From: UBA668 sp040081465 | Lineage (GTDB): Bacteria > Actinomycetota > Acidimicrobiia > Acidimicrobiales > Ilumatobacteraceae | Direction of reading: 5' to 3' | Length of the DNA stretch: 64,000 nt | Assembly (NCBI GenBank): GCA_040081465.1 | Contig: JBEBGL010000004.1 | Location: 124,001-188,000 of the forward strand | Shown here: piece by piece, positions 50,832-61,058 of the stretch | How positions within the stretch are numbered: position 1 is the stretch's first letter | Layout: the number at the start of each line of letters is the position of its first letter | Position numbers and translations under genes: made by a program | The notes under the pieces: generated by a model | Told to the model about the DNA's origin: nothing | The model's database searches: none | The model's input: only the letters and a program-made list of their open reading frames with translations

Positions 50832-52862
50832 TCACGAAGCGACGACATTCTCCATCGCCGACATCGACTGACGAAGGTCGAGCCAGTCAACGAGATCCGG
50901 TAGCGGCAACGGTCTGCAGATGAGAAAGCCCTGAGCGACCTCGCAACCAAGTTCGGCAAGCGTCTGCCACGATTCCTCGGTCTCGACACCTTCGGCGACA
51001 ACGTCGATGTTTAATCCGTGAGCCAGCCCGACGATTGCGCCAACAAGGTGCTGTTGGCGCGGGCTGCCGTTGATGCCGCTGACGAAACTGGCGTCGATCT
51101 TCAACCGATCGACCGGAAAGTCGCGAAGCATGGCGAACGACGAATACCCCGTACCAAAATCGTCGATGGCAACCCGAATTCCTGCCTCGCGTAAACCCGT
51201 GATCGCGAAGAGGCTGCGCTCGGGTTCGCGTGCGATGGCGCTCTCGGTGATCTCCAGTTCCAGCCGTGTCGGATCGATGCCCGCCTGTTCAAGAGCGCGG
51301 AACACTCCGGCCGGAAAGCGTCGATCCTGCAGGTTGCGTGCCGACACATTGATGGAGATGCGCACGTCGAACATTTCGAGGGCGTGCGCGTCGGATGTCG
51401 CTCGGTCGAGTACAAACTGCGTCAGCGGACCGATCAGGTCGGTGTGCTCGGCGAGCGTGATGAAGTCGGCTGGCGGAATGTTTCCAAGTGTCGGATGCTG
51501 CCAGCGCAACAAAGCCTCGATACCGACCGGAGCGCCGTCGATAAATCGAGTCATCGGCTGGTAATGGATCTGCAACTGGTCGGTCGCTTGCGCCCGCGAG
51601 AGTTCGCCCAACAGTCCGAGGCGACCCTTCTCGGCGCGAGAGCCGATCGTCTTGTACATTTCGACGCCGGTACGGAAGCGCTTGGCGCGGTACATGGCGA
51701 TGTCTGCCGCACCGAGCGCCTCTTCGGCCGTGCGGCCGTCGCGCGGGATGAGCGCGAGACCCATGCTGACTCCCACGGAGAGTGGAAAGCCGCCGACTTC
51801 GATCGGCCGTGTCAGCTCGCCGCGCAGGTGCTCGGCAGTCACCATGATGGAGGAGGTCGATTCAATTGCGGGAATCAGCAACGCGAACTCGTCACCACCG
51901 AGTCGCGCAATCACGGAGGCTTCCGGCGCAGAGGCTGTCAGCTGTGTGGCAATGCCTTGCAGTACTAGGTCACCTGTGTGATGCCCGAGTCGATCGTTGA
52001 TTTCCTTGAAGCCGTCGAGGTCGAGGAGCACCACGACACCCGGTTTCGCAAGGTCGCGGTTCGAGTCGATGAATCCTGTCAAGTGCTGATCGAAGGCACG
52101 TCGGTTGAGCAGACCCGTGAGGTCGTCGTGGTCGGCTTCATGAGCGCGCTTTAGAGCCTGCTGCGTGCTTTGGTAGATGAGTAGTGCGGTCACGCCGAGC
52201 AGTGGCAGCATGTACAAGCTGAACGTGATGGCGACAACGAAGATAGGAGACAGCGCTAGGAGCGCGCCATCGGCAGAAATGCTGAGGAAGAAGCTGCGGC
52301 CCATCGTCGATCGCACGCTCGTCTTGTGGTGAATCGCCAGCACCACACAGGTGAGCATCCCGTTGGCGATGAACACCAACGCCCCTGAAGCGAGGATCGC
52401 TAATGCGAAGCCAGACGACGGGCTGCCAGCATCCGTTAGGGGCGCCGTCAAACCGAACAGTTGCAACGAGAGCGCGCCGGCGGCGAGAGAGGCGGTGATC
52501 TGAGCAACGTTGAAGATGACCCGGTTCACCGCCTTACGTTCGCGAAGGTCCACCCACAGTGTGCAAAGCGACATCGATGCGATGGCGATGAACGGAGAAC
52601 CCAACAGCACGATGCTGAAGGCGAATGCCCAGCCGTGGGTGACTTCGCCACCATCGCCGAACTTGAGCCATGCATTTCGCGTTTCGCTGATGAACAACAG
52701 CCCGGAAAAGATGAGGACGTAAGTCAACTTCCCAGGCGCGACCAGGCCCGGTTGCTTTGCCAATACCCAAGCGGTTAGTGCTACAGCGGTCACAGCGACC
52801 AGCGCGATGTACGCGTTGAGCCAGCGATGGGTTACAGAACTCGCTGGTGAAGTCGTCGGCAT
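50832..52862 (-). CDS. membrane-bound GGDEF-EAL cyclic-di-GMP protein
   Basis: 676 aa. Seven or so helices in residues 10-230 form a MASE-like sensor. A GGDEF domain follows (DHDDLTGLLNRRAFDQHL ... ARLGGDEFALLIP), then an EAL domain (PVGIEALLRWQHP, ELEITESAI, IDDFGTGYSSFAMLRDFPVDRLKID, GLAHGLNIDVVAEGVET). The GGDEF and EAL signature residues are present, so it may make, break or sense cyclic-di-GMP. Could tune polysaccharide export, but no direct link is seen. Converges with nrdJ over 12 nt. Confidence 0.92.
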   Translation of the reverse strand: MPTTSPASSVTHRWLNAYIALVAVTAVALTAWVLAKQPGLVAPGKLTYVLIFSGLLFISETRNAWLKFGDGGEVTHGWAFAFSIVLLGSPFIAIASMSLCTLWVDLRERKAVNRVIFNVAQITASLAAGALSLQLFGLTAPLTDAGSPSSGFALAILASGALVFIANGMLTCVVLAIHHKTSVRSTMGRSFFLSISADGALLALSPIFVVAITFSLYMLPLLGVTALLIYQSTQQALKRAHEADHDDLTGLLNRRAFDQHLTGFIDSNRDLAKPGVVVLLDLDGFKEINDRLGHHTGDLVLQGIATQLTASAPEASVIARLGGDEFALLIPAIESTSSIMVTAEHLRGELTRPIEVGGFPLSVGVSMGLALIPRDGRTAEEALGAADIAMYRAKRFRTGVEMYKTIGSRAEKGRLGLLGELSRAQATDQLQIHYQPMTRFIDGAPVGIEALLRWQHPTLGNIPPADFITLAEHTDLIGPLTQFVLDRATSDAHALEMFDVRISINVSARNLQDRRFPAGVFRALEQAGIDPTRLELEITESAIAREPERSLFAITGLREAGIRVAIDDFGTGYSSFAMLRDFPVDRLKIDASFVSGINGSPRQQHLVGAIVGLAHGLNIDVVAEGVETEESWQTLAELGCEVAQGFLICRPLPLPDLVDWLDLRQSMSAMENVVAS

Positions 52863-52995
52863 TGGAACTAAGCGCCTCTCTTAGCGATGGTGACACTTGG
52901 CCGATCGTCCACCGCCGATCCGCGCTGTGCCCATTCGTTGTAGTCCCGATGGCAACTACGAACCAGATGTGCCCCGGCAAGCGTGTCGCAATGTT

Positions 52996-53039
52996 TTGTC
53001 AAGCTTTTCGACCCTCTTCGCGAGAATTGTTGTCAAGCT
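52996..53039. repeat. direct repeat TTGTCAAGCT x2
   Basis: TTGTCAAGCT at 52996-53005 and 53030-53039, 34 bp apart, in the 289-nt space between the divergent GGDEF-EAL and crotonase genes. On the minus strand each copy contains TTGACA. It may be a paired operator or chance. Confidence 0.35.
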
Positions 53040-53151
53040 GCCGTGTGCATACGGCCCGCGCCGCTGTTGCGCCGTCACGCTGAGCGCTTGCCCGCCACAT
53101 GTCACAGTGCGGTTAGACGTGGTTTTCGCAATTCGCCTAGGGTCACCGCTC

Positions 53152-53877
53152 GTGAGCAACGAACTCTCTGGATCAGCGGCGGTCACCACCGAGCGGGTGG
53201 ACCAGGTGCTCGTGATCCATTTGGATGACGGCAAGGCCAATGCGCTGTCGACCGAAATCATGGCGTCCATTCACGCGGCGCTCGACGATGCCGAACGCGA
53301 CGATTCGATTAGAGCGGTCGTGCTCCATGGTCGTCCTGGTCGGTTCTCTGGCGGTTTCGACCTAGCGGTGATGCGCGGCACTGACTTTCCAGCCATCGTC
53401 AACCTTGTGAGCGACGGCGGCGAACTGGTCAGTCGCTTCTACGGCTGTTCGGTTCCTGTGATCGCGGCCTGCACCGGTCACGCAGTAGCGGCTGGCGCGC
53501 TGATGTTGCTCGGTTGTGACCTGCGGGTCGGAGCCGACATCGAGTGCAAGATCGGCCTCAACGAGGTCGCGATCGGAATGGTGCTTCCCGGGTGGGCGCT
53601 CACGCTCGCCGATGTTCGTCTCAGCCGACGGCATCTGCAGTTGGCTGTCGTCAACGCCCAGCTCAGCAACGGTCGCGAAGCAGTCGACGCTGGATTCCTC
53701 GATCAAGTGGTTCCGGAGGCTGCTGTGTTGTCGACCGCGATCGCGTCCGCCATAGCGATGGCAGCGTCGCTGCAACCGGGTGCTTACGCAGCAACGATCA
53801 AGGCATTTCGTAAGCCGACCCTCGACCGCATGGCCGAGCAGATCACAGCTGATCGGCAAGCCGTCGCAGCTAAGTAA
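53152..53877 (+). CDS. enoyl-CoA hydratase/isomerase (crotonase) family protein
   Basis: 241 aa. LVIHLDDGKANALSTEIMASI near residue 25, an oxyanion-hole region GRPGRFSGGFDLAVM near residue 58, VIAACTGHAVAAGALMLLGCDLRVGA near residue 105 and LNEVAIGMVLPGWA. Acts on an acyl-CoA; the exact reaction is unclear. GTG 53152 has TAGGGT 8 nt upstream, while the longer open frame lacks family similarity. It overlaps ligB by one base (TAATG), so the two are cotranscribed. Confidence 0.86.
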   Translation: MSNELSGSAAVTTERVDQVLVIHLDDGKANALSTEIMASIHAALDDAERDDSIRAVVLHGRPGRFSGGFDLAVMRGTDFPAIVNLVSDGGELVSRFYGCSVPVIAACTGHAVAAGALMLLGCDLRVGADIECKIGLNEVAIGMVLPGWALTLADVRLSRRHLQLAVVNAQLSNGREAVDAGFLDQVVPEAAVLSTAIASAIAMAASLQPGAYAATIKAFRKPTLDRMAEQITADRQAVAAK

Positions 53878-55424
53878 TGCAGTACTCGGCCGTAGTTGCG
53901 GTTTCACGGCGAGTTGCGGCGACGTCCAAGCGCTCCGAGAAGACGGCGCTGCTGGCCGACCTGTTGCGTGCGGCAACCACAGCGGAAGTCACGATGCTTG
54001 TTGGCCTGCTCGTCGGCGAGCCTCGCCAGGGCCGCATTGGTGTCGGCTGGGCGACGCTGCGCGACGTGAAGGCGATCGCGAGCGGGAACGCAGCATCTAC
54101 CTCGTCAGTCACCCTCACGGAACTCGACGACTTATTCACCATGCTCGCTGGCACAGCAGGTGCTGGTTCGCAACGCGATCGCGAACAGTTGCTGGCAGCG
54201 ATGATGACGCGCCTCACCGCCGACGAGCAACAACACCTCGCGCAACTCTTTGGCGGCGAAGTTCGACAGGGCGCGCTCGCTGGAGTCGTGACCGACGCGA
54301 TCGCAAAGGCGGCCAACGCACCAGCAACCGATGTACGACGAGCCGCCATGTTGCTCGGAGATCTCGGGGCAGCCGCGTCGCTCGCCCTTGGCGGCCAGTC
54401 GCTCGCCGTCGGGCTGTCGCCGCTGATCGCGGTTCAGCCGATGCTGGCCGGCACGGCACCGACCGTCACGGATGCGTTGGCGCTCACCGGTCCCGCGAGC
54501 GTGGAGTGGAAGCTCGATGGTGCTCGCATCCAGGTTCATCGACGCGGCAGCGAGTTGCGTGTGTTCACCAGAGGCCTCAACGAGATCGGAGCGCGAGTTC
54601 CGGAGATTGTAGATGCGGCACTCACGATTCCACACGAGCATTTCGTGCTCGACGGTGAAGCCCTTGGGCTTGATGCCGATGGTGGCCCGCTCAAGTTCCA
54701 AGACACAATGCGTGCACAGAGTCGCCTGCAACCGTTCTTCTTCGACGTGCTCTACCTCGATGGCGAGTCGCTCATCGACGAGCCGCTGAGCGCGCGCAAG
54801 CGGATGCTGGCCGACACGGTCCCAGTCGGTTTGCGATTGCCAAGCATCGACATCGCCGATCCGGATTCCGACTCGGGCATCGCGGAACAGTTCGCCAATC
54901 AGGCGCTGGCTGCAGGCCATGAAGGCGTGATGGTGAAGGCACTCGAGTCTCCGTATCAGGCGGGTCGCCGAGGTGCCACGTGGAGGAAAGTGAAGCCGGT
55001 GCACACGCTCGATCTGGTGGTGCTCGCGGCAGAGTGGGGCCACGGTCGGCGCACCGGCTGGCTCAGCAATCTGCACCTTGGTGCCCGCGCTGAGGACGGA
55101 TCGTCGTTCGTGCCAGGGTCGTTCGTAATGGTCGGCAAGACGTTCAAGGGCCTGACTGACGAACTGCTGAGGTGGCAAACAGCCCGGTTCCAGGAACTGG
55201 CAATCGGGTCGCCCGAGTCCGGGTACATCCAACATGTCCGCCCCGAGCTTGTGGTCGAGATCGCCCTTGACGGCGTGCAGCGCAGCAGCCGATACCCAGG
55301 GGGAGTTGCGCTGCGGTTTGCTCGGGTGCGCCGGTATCGCGCCGACAAGTCGGCGGCGGAGGCTGACACCATCAGCCGCGTGCAAGCGATGCTGAACGGC
55401 ACAGGTTCGCCAGCGGCGGGCTAG
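53877..55424 (+). CDS. ligB: ATP-dependent DNA ligase, LigB-type
   Basis: 515 aa, close to mycobacterial LigB in length and layout. An N-terminal DNA-binding domain (GEVRQGALAGVVTDAIAKAA), then the adenylation domain with the catalytic Lys in VEWKLDGARIQVHR near residue 212, FVLDGEALGL, FFFDVLYLDGESL, GHEGVMVKALESPY and WRKVKPVHTLDLVVL, and an OB-fold to the end (VQRSSRYPGGVALRFARV). Joins DNA nicks, probably in repair, alongside an NAD-dependent LigA elsewhere (inferred). Confidence 0.93.
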   Translation: MQYSAVVAVSRRVAATSKRSEKTALLADLLRAATTAEVTMLVGLLVGEPRQGRIGVGWATLRDVKAIASGNAASTSSVTLTELDDLFTMLAGTAGAGSQRDREQLLAAMMTRLTADEQQHLAQLFGGEVRQGALAGVVTDAIAKAANAPATDVRRAAMLLGDLGAAASLALGGQSLAVGLSPLIAVQPMLAGTAPTVTDALALTGPASVEWKLDGARIQVHRRGSELRVFTRGLNEIGARVPEIVDAALTIPHEHFVLDGEALGLDADGGPLKFQDTMRAQSRLQPFFFDVLYLDGESLIDEPLSARKRMLADTVPVGLRLPSIDIADPDSDSGIAEQFANQALAAGHEGVMVKALESPYQAGRRGATWRKVKPVHTLDLVVLAAEWGHGRRTGWLSNLHLGARAEDGSSFVPGSFVMVGKTFKGLTDELLRWQTARFQELAIGSPESGYIQHVRPELVVEIALDGVQRSSRYPGGVALRFARVRRYRADKSAAEADTISRVQAMLNGTGSPAAG

Positions 55425-55446
55425 GCGCGGGTAGGGTCGCACCGTC

Positions 55447-56049
55447 ATGGCAACGCTTAGGTTCAGCTTCGGCACGATGGGATCGGGTAAGAGCACGATG
55501 GCTCTCCAGATCCACCACAACCTCGCAAGTCGCGAGCTGTACGGGCTACTGCTAACGACGCTCGATCGCGAGGGTGCACAAGTCACCAGCCGACTCGGCG
55601 TCGCGGCGCAGGCCATCGAGGTCGTGCCCGAGCTCGATGTGTACAAGCTGGCCGTCGATAGTTGGCCGCTGCATTACATGGTGTGCGACGAAGTGCAGTT
55701 CTACACCGCCGAGCAGTGCGACCAATTGGCCCGCGTGGTCGACGAGATGGGCGTCGATGTTTTCGCGTTCGGACTCATAACTGACTTTCGCGGCGAACTG
55801 TTCGAGGGCACGAAGCGCATGCTCGAGATTGCTGACGAGCGCGTGCCCATGCAGGTGGAAGCCCGCTGCTGGTGTGGCGCACGAGCCACGCACAACGCGC
55901 GTGTAGTTAATGGTGTCGTGGTGTACACCGGTGAAACTGTCGTCGTCGGTAACACCGGAGCGAGCGCCGATCAACCGCTGTTCGGCGATATGGTCCGCTA
56001 CGAGCTGCTCTGCCGTGCGCACTACCGCGCCGGCGAACTCGGTGGCTAG
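55447..56049 (+). CDS. tdk: thymidine kinase
   Basis: 200 aa, type II. P-loop FGTMGSGKSTMA, catalytic Glu region VCDEVQFYTAEQ near residue 79, FGLITDFRGELFEGTKRML and a zinc lasso with RCWCGARATHNAR and the C-terminal CRAHYRAG. Phosphorylates thymidine in salvage. TAGGGT lies 9 nt before ATG 55447. Follows ligB by 22 nt. Confidence 0.96.
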   Translation: MATLRFSFGTMGSGKSTMALQIHHNLASRELYGLLLTTLDREGAQVTSRLGVAAQAIEVVPELDVYKLAVDSWPLHYMVCDEVQFYTAEQCDQLARVVDEMGVDVFAFGLITDFRGELFEGTKRMLEIADERVPMQVEARCWCGARATHNARVVNGVVVYTGETVVVGNTGASADQPLFGDMVRYELLCRAHYRAGELGG

Positions 56050-56079
56050 GCCCGTTGCACAGAAACAGGTGAGCGCAAG

Positions 56080-56445
56080 ATGGCACTGAACGCGACCGGA
56101 CCACCGGCGTCGACCAAGCAGGTCGCCTACTTGGCCTCGCTGCTCGAGAAGGCTGGCTATGCCAGCTTCCGCGAGGCTCGGCACCCGATGGGGCTCAATC
56201 AGCGCCAGGCGGGCGGCAAGTTCACGGTGCAAGAAGCGTCGGCATTGATCGATCAACTGCTCAACACCGACGTGTCACCCCACGCTGACGTACCGGCCGC
56301 TGGTGGCGCGATGGCCGACATCGGGATCGACGCCGCCAACGAGAAGGTTCGGGCGACGCAGGCAACGATGCTGCGTGGTGTTCCGGCCGAGCTGCTTTCC
56401 GACGAGCTGCTGCGTCGCGGCTGGTCTGTTCGCGCTCCCTCGTAA
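56080..56445 (+). CDS. small soluble protein, DUF3072-like N-terminus
   Basis: 121 aa. STKQVAYLASLLEKAGYASFREARH and RQAGGKFTVQEASALIDQLL resemble the short helical motif of DUF3072 proteins (TxxQxxYL ... EASxxID). The rest (GIDAANEKVRATQATMLRG) is unrecognised. No membrane segment or signal. Follows tdk by 30 nt, probably in the same transcript. ATG 56080 with AGGTGAG about ten bases upstream. Confidence 0.65.
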   Translation: MALNATGPPASTKQVAYLASLLEKAGYASFREARHPMGLNQRQAGGKFTVQEASALIDQLLNTDVSPHADVPAAGGAMADIGIDAANEKVRATQATMLRGVPAELLSDELLRRGWSVRAPS

Positions 56446-56531
56446 AGCGGATCGTCAGAGTTAGCGCTGTCGTAACACGCTGTTCACAAAACTGATGTGC
56501 ACTTCGGCGGAGCGACGCATACTCTCCCCGA

Positions 56532-59500
56532 ATGTCCCTGTACGACCCGCGGTTCGAGCACGACTCGTGCGGTGTCTCGTTCGTGGCGAACGTGAAGGGG
56601 GTCGCCAGCCGCGCCATCGTCGAGATGAGCCTGACTGCGCTATGCAACATGGCCCATCGTGGCGCCACTGGTGCCGAAGCAGACACCGGCGATGGTGCAG
56701 GAATCGTGGTTCAGATACCCGATGCGTTCCTGCGCGCGGTTGTACCGTTCGCGCTGCCGCCGGTTGGCTCGTACGCGGTTGGACTTGCGTTCCTACCAAC
56801 CGATGCCGAAGCGCGTGAGAAGACTCAGTCGTCAATCGAGGCTGTTGTCGCCGAAGAAGGCATGACGGTTCTCGGTTGGCGCGACGTGCCAACCAACCCA
56901 GATTGCCTTGGCAGTAGCGCCCGCGCGGCAATGCCGTGTGTGCGGCAACTTTTCGTCGGCGACCTTGCGACGCGCACGTCAGGAATCGATCTCGACCGCA
57001 AACTGTTCATCGCCCGCAAACGCATCGAGCACGAACTGCCGAGCGAACAGCAGACGTACTTTCCGTCGCTCAGCTGCCGCACGCTTGTCTACAAGGGAAT
57101 GCTGACCACTCCGCAGCTGGAGGAATTCTTCACCGACCTGAACGATCCGCGGTTCGAATCCGCGATAGCGCTCGTGCACAGTCGCTTCAGCACCAACACC
57201 TTCCCTTCGTGGCCGCTGGCGCACCCCTACCGCTATCTGTCACACAACGGCGAGATCAATACCGTGCAAGGCAACCGGAACTGGATGCGCACGCGCGAGA
57301 GCCTGCTGGCGGCTGAAGCGCTGCCGGGACTCGCAACCGCGTTGCCAATCTGCACTCCTGGCGGCAGTGACTCGGCGAGCTTCGACGAGGTGCTCGAGCT
57401 GTTGCACCTCGCCGGGCGCAGCCTGCCGCATGCGCTCTTGATGATGATTCCCGAGGCGTGGGAGAACCACGCGACGATGGATCCGCAGAAGCGGGCGTTC
57501 TATCGCTTCCATTCCTCACTTATGGAACCGTGGGACGGTCCGGCCAGCATCGCGTTCACCGACGGCACGCTGATCGGCGCCATGCTCGACCGCAACGGTT
57601 TGCGGCCAGGCCGCTATCTGGTCACTGACGACGACACCGTGATTCTCGCGAGCGAGGTCGGTGTCATCGAGATCGATCCGGCGAGGATTGTGCGCAAGGG
57701 TCGCCTGCAGCCCGGGCGCATGTTCCTTGTCGACACGGCGCGTGGCCGCATAGTTGATGACGAAGAGATCAAGAGCGAGCTGGCAAATGCACAGCCCTAC
57801 CAGAGCTGGCTCGACGAAGGGCTTGTCGAGCTTGATGAACTCGCCGAGCGGGACCATGTCGTCTTCAGTCATGACAGCGTTCTGCGCCGCCAACAGGTGT
57901 TTGGCTACACCCACGAAGAGCTGAAACTGATTCTCGCGCCGATGGCGCGCACTGGTGCGGAGCCGATCGGTTCGATGGGTAGCGATAGCCCGATCGCTGT
58001 TCTTAGCGAGCGGCCGCGATTGCTGTTCGACTATTTCCAGCAACTCTTCGCGCAGGTGACCAATCCGCCACTGGATGCGATCCGCGAGGAACTTGTTACG
58101 TCGTTGGGTTCGACCGTCGGCCCCGAGTCGAACCTGCTCTTGGCCGGTCCGGAGAGCTGCCGACAACTTGTTATCTCGTTTCCCGTGATCGACAACGACG
58201 AGCTCGCCAAGATCATTCACATCAACGATGACGGCATGTACCCGGAACTAGTCGCCGTTCAGATCAGCGGGCTCTACCGAGTTGCGGGCGGCGGGTTGGC
58301 GCTGCAACGTGCGCTCGACGTCGTGCGTAGTCGGACTAGCAAAGCGATCGACGAGGGAGCGCGCATCATCGTGCTGTCCGATCGCAACAGCGACGAGGTG
58401 TACGCGCCGATACCGAGCCTGTTGTTGACCGCCGCAGTTCATCATCATCTGATTCGCACCAAGCAGCGCACAAAGGTGGGCTTGATTGTCGAGTGTGGCG
58501 ACGCCCGTGAGGTTCATCACATGGCTTTGCTGATCGGCTATGGCGCCGGCGCAATCAACCCGTACCTTGCGTTCGAGAGCATCGAAGACATGATTGCGAG
58601 CGACCTGCACGGGCTAGGACAAGTCGACGCGCACGCCGCGGTCAAGCACTTCATCAAGGCTGCCGGCAAAGGCGTGCTGAAGGTGATGAGCAAGATGGGT
58701 GTCAGCACAGTCGCCAGCTACACCGGCGCCCAGATCTTCGAAGCCATCGGTCTCGGGCACGACCTCGTCGATGAGTACTTCACTGGCACGGTCAGTCGGC
58801 TCGGTGGTATCGGACTGGACGACGTGGCAGCCGAGGTCGCCGCCCGCCACGCACATGCGCATCCAAGTCGGCCGGAAGAACGCGCCCATCGCAAGCTCGA
58901 CCTTGGTGGCGAGTATCAGTGGCGACGCGAGGGCGACGTTCATCTGTTCAACCCGGAGACCGTTTTCAGGTTGCAGCACTCAACTCGCGAGAAGCGCTAC
59001 GACATCTTTCAGCAGTACACCGCTTTGGTAAATGGGCTGGCGCACAAGGGAGCGACGTTGCGCGGGCTCTTCGAGTTCCGTACTGGTGTGCGTGAACCGG
59101 TTCCGATCGACGAGGTCGAGTCGGTCGCCGACATCGTGCGCCGCTTCAGCACGGGCGCGATGAGCTACGGCAGCATCAGCGCGGAAGCGCACGAGACGCT
59201 GGCAATCGCGATGAACTCGATCGGCGCGAAGAGCAACACCGGTGAGGGCGGCGAGGACTCGGATCGGTTGCACGACCCCAGTCGCCGAAGCGCGATCAAG
59301 CAGGTGGCGAGCGGTCGGTTCGGCGTCACCAGCGAGTACCTAGTCAACGCCGACGACCTGCAGATCAAAATGGCTCAGGGCGCCAAGCCGGGCGAGGGTG
59401 GTCAGCTGCCTGGGCACAAGGTGTATCCGTGGATCGCGAACACCCGCAACAGCACTCCCGGAGTCGGGCTGATCAGTCCGCCTCCGCATCACGACATCTA

Positions 59501-61058
59501 TTCGATCGAAGACCTGAAGCAGTTGATCCATGACTTGAAGAACGCGAACCCCGCCGCGCGCGTGCACGTGAAGCTCGTGAGCGAAGTGGGCGTTGGAACT
59601 GTCGCAGCGGGAGTGTGCAAGGCGAAGGCCGATGTTGTGCTGATCAGTGGTCACGACGGTGGCACCGGCGCGGCGCCGCTGACTTCACTGAAACACGCTG
59701 GCGCGCCGTGGGAGCTTGGTTTGGCGGAAGTGCAGCACACGCTGCTGCTCAATGGCTTGCGTGATCGCATCGTCGTGCAAGCCGATGGACAACTGAAGAC
59801 CGGTCGTGATGTCGTGATTGCTGCGCTGCTCGGAGCGGAAGAGTTCGGCTTCGCGACTGCGCCATTGGTTGTCAGTGGATGCGTGATGATGCGCGTTTGC
59901 CACCTCGACACTTGCCCGGTCGGCGTCGCGACACAGAATCCCGAGCTACGCAAGCACTTCACCGGCAAGCCCGAGTTCGTCGTCAACTTCATGGAGTTCA
60001 TCGCGCAAGAGGTGCGCGAACACATGGCTGCTCTCGGCTTTCGCACTATGAGCGAAATGATCGGCCGCGTCGACGCACTCGACACTCGTTCGGCGGTCGA
60101 CCATTGGAAGCTCAGCGGACTCGACATCAGCCCTATCCTGGCAACGCCCGCGAATCCCTACGGACAGACGCTTCATCAGTCGGTGGCCCAGGATCACGCA
60201 CTCGCCGAGGCGCTTGACCAACAGCTACTAGCCGCCTGTGCGCCGGCGATAGATCGCGGCGACAAGGTGTCGCTCGAGCTACCGATTCGCAACGTCAATC
60301 GCGCTGTTGGCACCATGCTCGGTTCTGCGATCACCCGGGCACATGGTGGGCAAGGCTTGCCCGACGACACGATCGCGCTGCGATTCACTGGCGCCGCCGG
60401 TCAGAGCTTCGGTGCCTTTCTTCCACGCGGCGTGACCATGATTCTGGAAGGCGACGCCAACGACTATGTCGGCAAGGGGCTGTCTGGCGGTCGGTTGGTG
60501 ATACGCCCCGATCGAGGCGCGACCTTCGACGCGGACCGCAACGTGATCGCTGGCAACGTCGTCGGTTACGGAGCGACTAGTGGCGAATTGTTCGTGCGCG
60601 GGATCGTCGGCGAGCGCTTCTGCGTGCGCAACTCAGGCGCAACTGCCGTCGTTGAGGGAATTGGCGATCACGGCTGCGAGTACATGACTGGCGGACGCGT
60701 TGTCGTCCTTGGCGCGACAGGTCGCAACTTTGGCGCGGGCATGAGCGGGGGAGTCGCGTATGTGTACGACCCGAGCCAGTCCTTCGCAGCCGACCTGAAC
60801 ACCGAGATGGTGCAGCTGCAGTTGCTGACTGACGCAGACTCTCGGTTTCTCGTCGAACTGCTGAAGCGCCATGCGGAGCTGACGGCGTCTCCGGTTGCGC
60901 AGCGGATTGTCGCTGGCTGGCACTCGGAATCAGCACACTTTCGCAAGGTGATGCCGACGGACTACCAACGCGTCCTCATGGTGATGGCGCAAGCAGAATT
61001 GGAGGGTCTCGACGAACCCGCGACCCTCGATCGGGTTATGGAGTCGAGTCGAGCATGA
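56532..61058 (+). CDS. gltB: glutamate synthase large subunit
   Basis: 1508 aa, usual length. N-terminal glutaminase with the nucleophile Cys13 after a short propeptide (EHDSCGVSFVANVKG), an FMN-binding synthase domain (AHETLAIAMNSIGAKSNTGEGGED, ISGHDGGTGAAPLTSL), a 3Fe-4S motif CHLDTCPVGVATQNPELR near residue 1120 and the C-terminal beta-helix. Makes glutamate from glutamine and 2-oxoglutarate. A TACTCT hexamer lies 6 nt upstream of ATG 56532. ATGA overlap with gltD. Confidence 0.97.
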   Translation: MSLYDPRFEHDSCGVSFVANVKGVASRAIVEMSLTALCNMAHRGATGAEADTGDGAGIVVQIPDAFLRAVVPFALPPVGSYAVGLAFLPTDAEAREKTQSSIEAVVAEEGMTVLGWRDVPTNPDCLGSSARAAMPCVRQLFVGDLATRTSGIDLDRKLFIARKRIEHELPSEQQTYFPSLSCRTLVYKGMLTTPQLEEFFTDLNDPRFESAIALVHSRFSTNTFPSWPLAHPYRYLSHNGEINTVQGNRNWMRTRESLLAAEALPGLATALPICTPGGSDSASFDEVLELLHLAGRSLPHALLMMIPEAWENHATMDPQKRAFYRFHSSLMEPWDGPASIAFTDGTLIGAMLDRNGLRPGRYLVTDDDTVILASEVGVIEIDPARIVRKGRLQPGRMFLVDTARGRIVDDEEIKSELANAQPYQSWLDEGLVELDELAERDHVVFSHDSVLRRQQVFGYTHEELKLILAPMARTGAEPIGSMGSDSPIAVLSERPRLLFDYFQQLFAQVTNPPLDAIREELVTSLGSTVGPESNLLLAGPESCRQLVISFPVIDNDELAKIIHINDDGMYPELVAVQISGLYRVAGGGLALQRALDVVRSRTSKAIDEGARIIVLSDRNSDEVYAPIPSLLLTAAVHHHLIRTKQRTKVGLIVECGDAREVHHMALLIGYGAGAINPYLAFESIEDMIASDLHGLGQVDAHAAVKHFIKAAGKGVLKVMSKMGVSTVASYTGAQIFEAIGLGHDLVDEYFTGTVSRLGGIGLDDVAAEVAARHAHAHPSRPEERAHRKLDLGGEYQWRREGDVHLFNPETVFRLQHSTREKRYDIFQQYTALVNGLAHKGATLRGLFEFRTGVREPVPIDEVESVADIVRRFSTGAMSYGSISAEAHETLAIAMNSIGAKSNTGEGGEDSDRLHDPSRRSAIKQVASGRFGVTSEYLVNADDLQIKMAQGAKPGEGGQLPGHKVYPWIANTRNSTPGVGLISPPPHHDIYSIEDLKQLIHDLKNANPAARVHVKLVSEVGVGTVAAGVCKAKADVVLISGHDGGTGAAPLTSLKHAGAPWELGLAEVQHTLLLNGLRDRIVVQADGQLKTGRDVVIAALLGAEEFGFATAPLVVSGCVMMRVCHLDTCPVGVATQNPELRKHFTGKPEFVVNFMEFIAQEVREHMAALGFRTMSEMIGRVDALDTRSAVDHWKLSGLDISPILATPANPYGQTLHQSVAQDHALAEALDQQLLAACAPAIDRGDKVSLELPIRNVNRAVGTMLGSAITRAHGGQGLPDDTIALRFTGAAGQSFGAFLPRGVTMILEGDANDYVGKGLSGGRLVIRPDRGATFDADRNVIAGNVVGYGATSGELFVRGIVGERFCVRNSGATAVVEGIGDHGCEYMTGGRVVVLGATGRNFGAGMSGGVAYVYDPSQSFAADLNTEMVQLQLLTDADSRFLVELLKRHAELTASPVAQRIVAGWHSESAHFRKVMPTDYQRVLMVMAQAELEGLDEPATLDRVMESSRA

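Noticed and set aside
54132..55646. 504-aa leftward open frame opposite ligB and tdk
   Set aside because: Shadow of two well-recognised genes; the product is low-complexity and rich in Arg and Ser.
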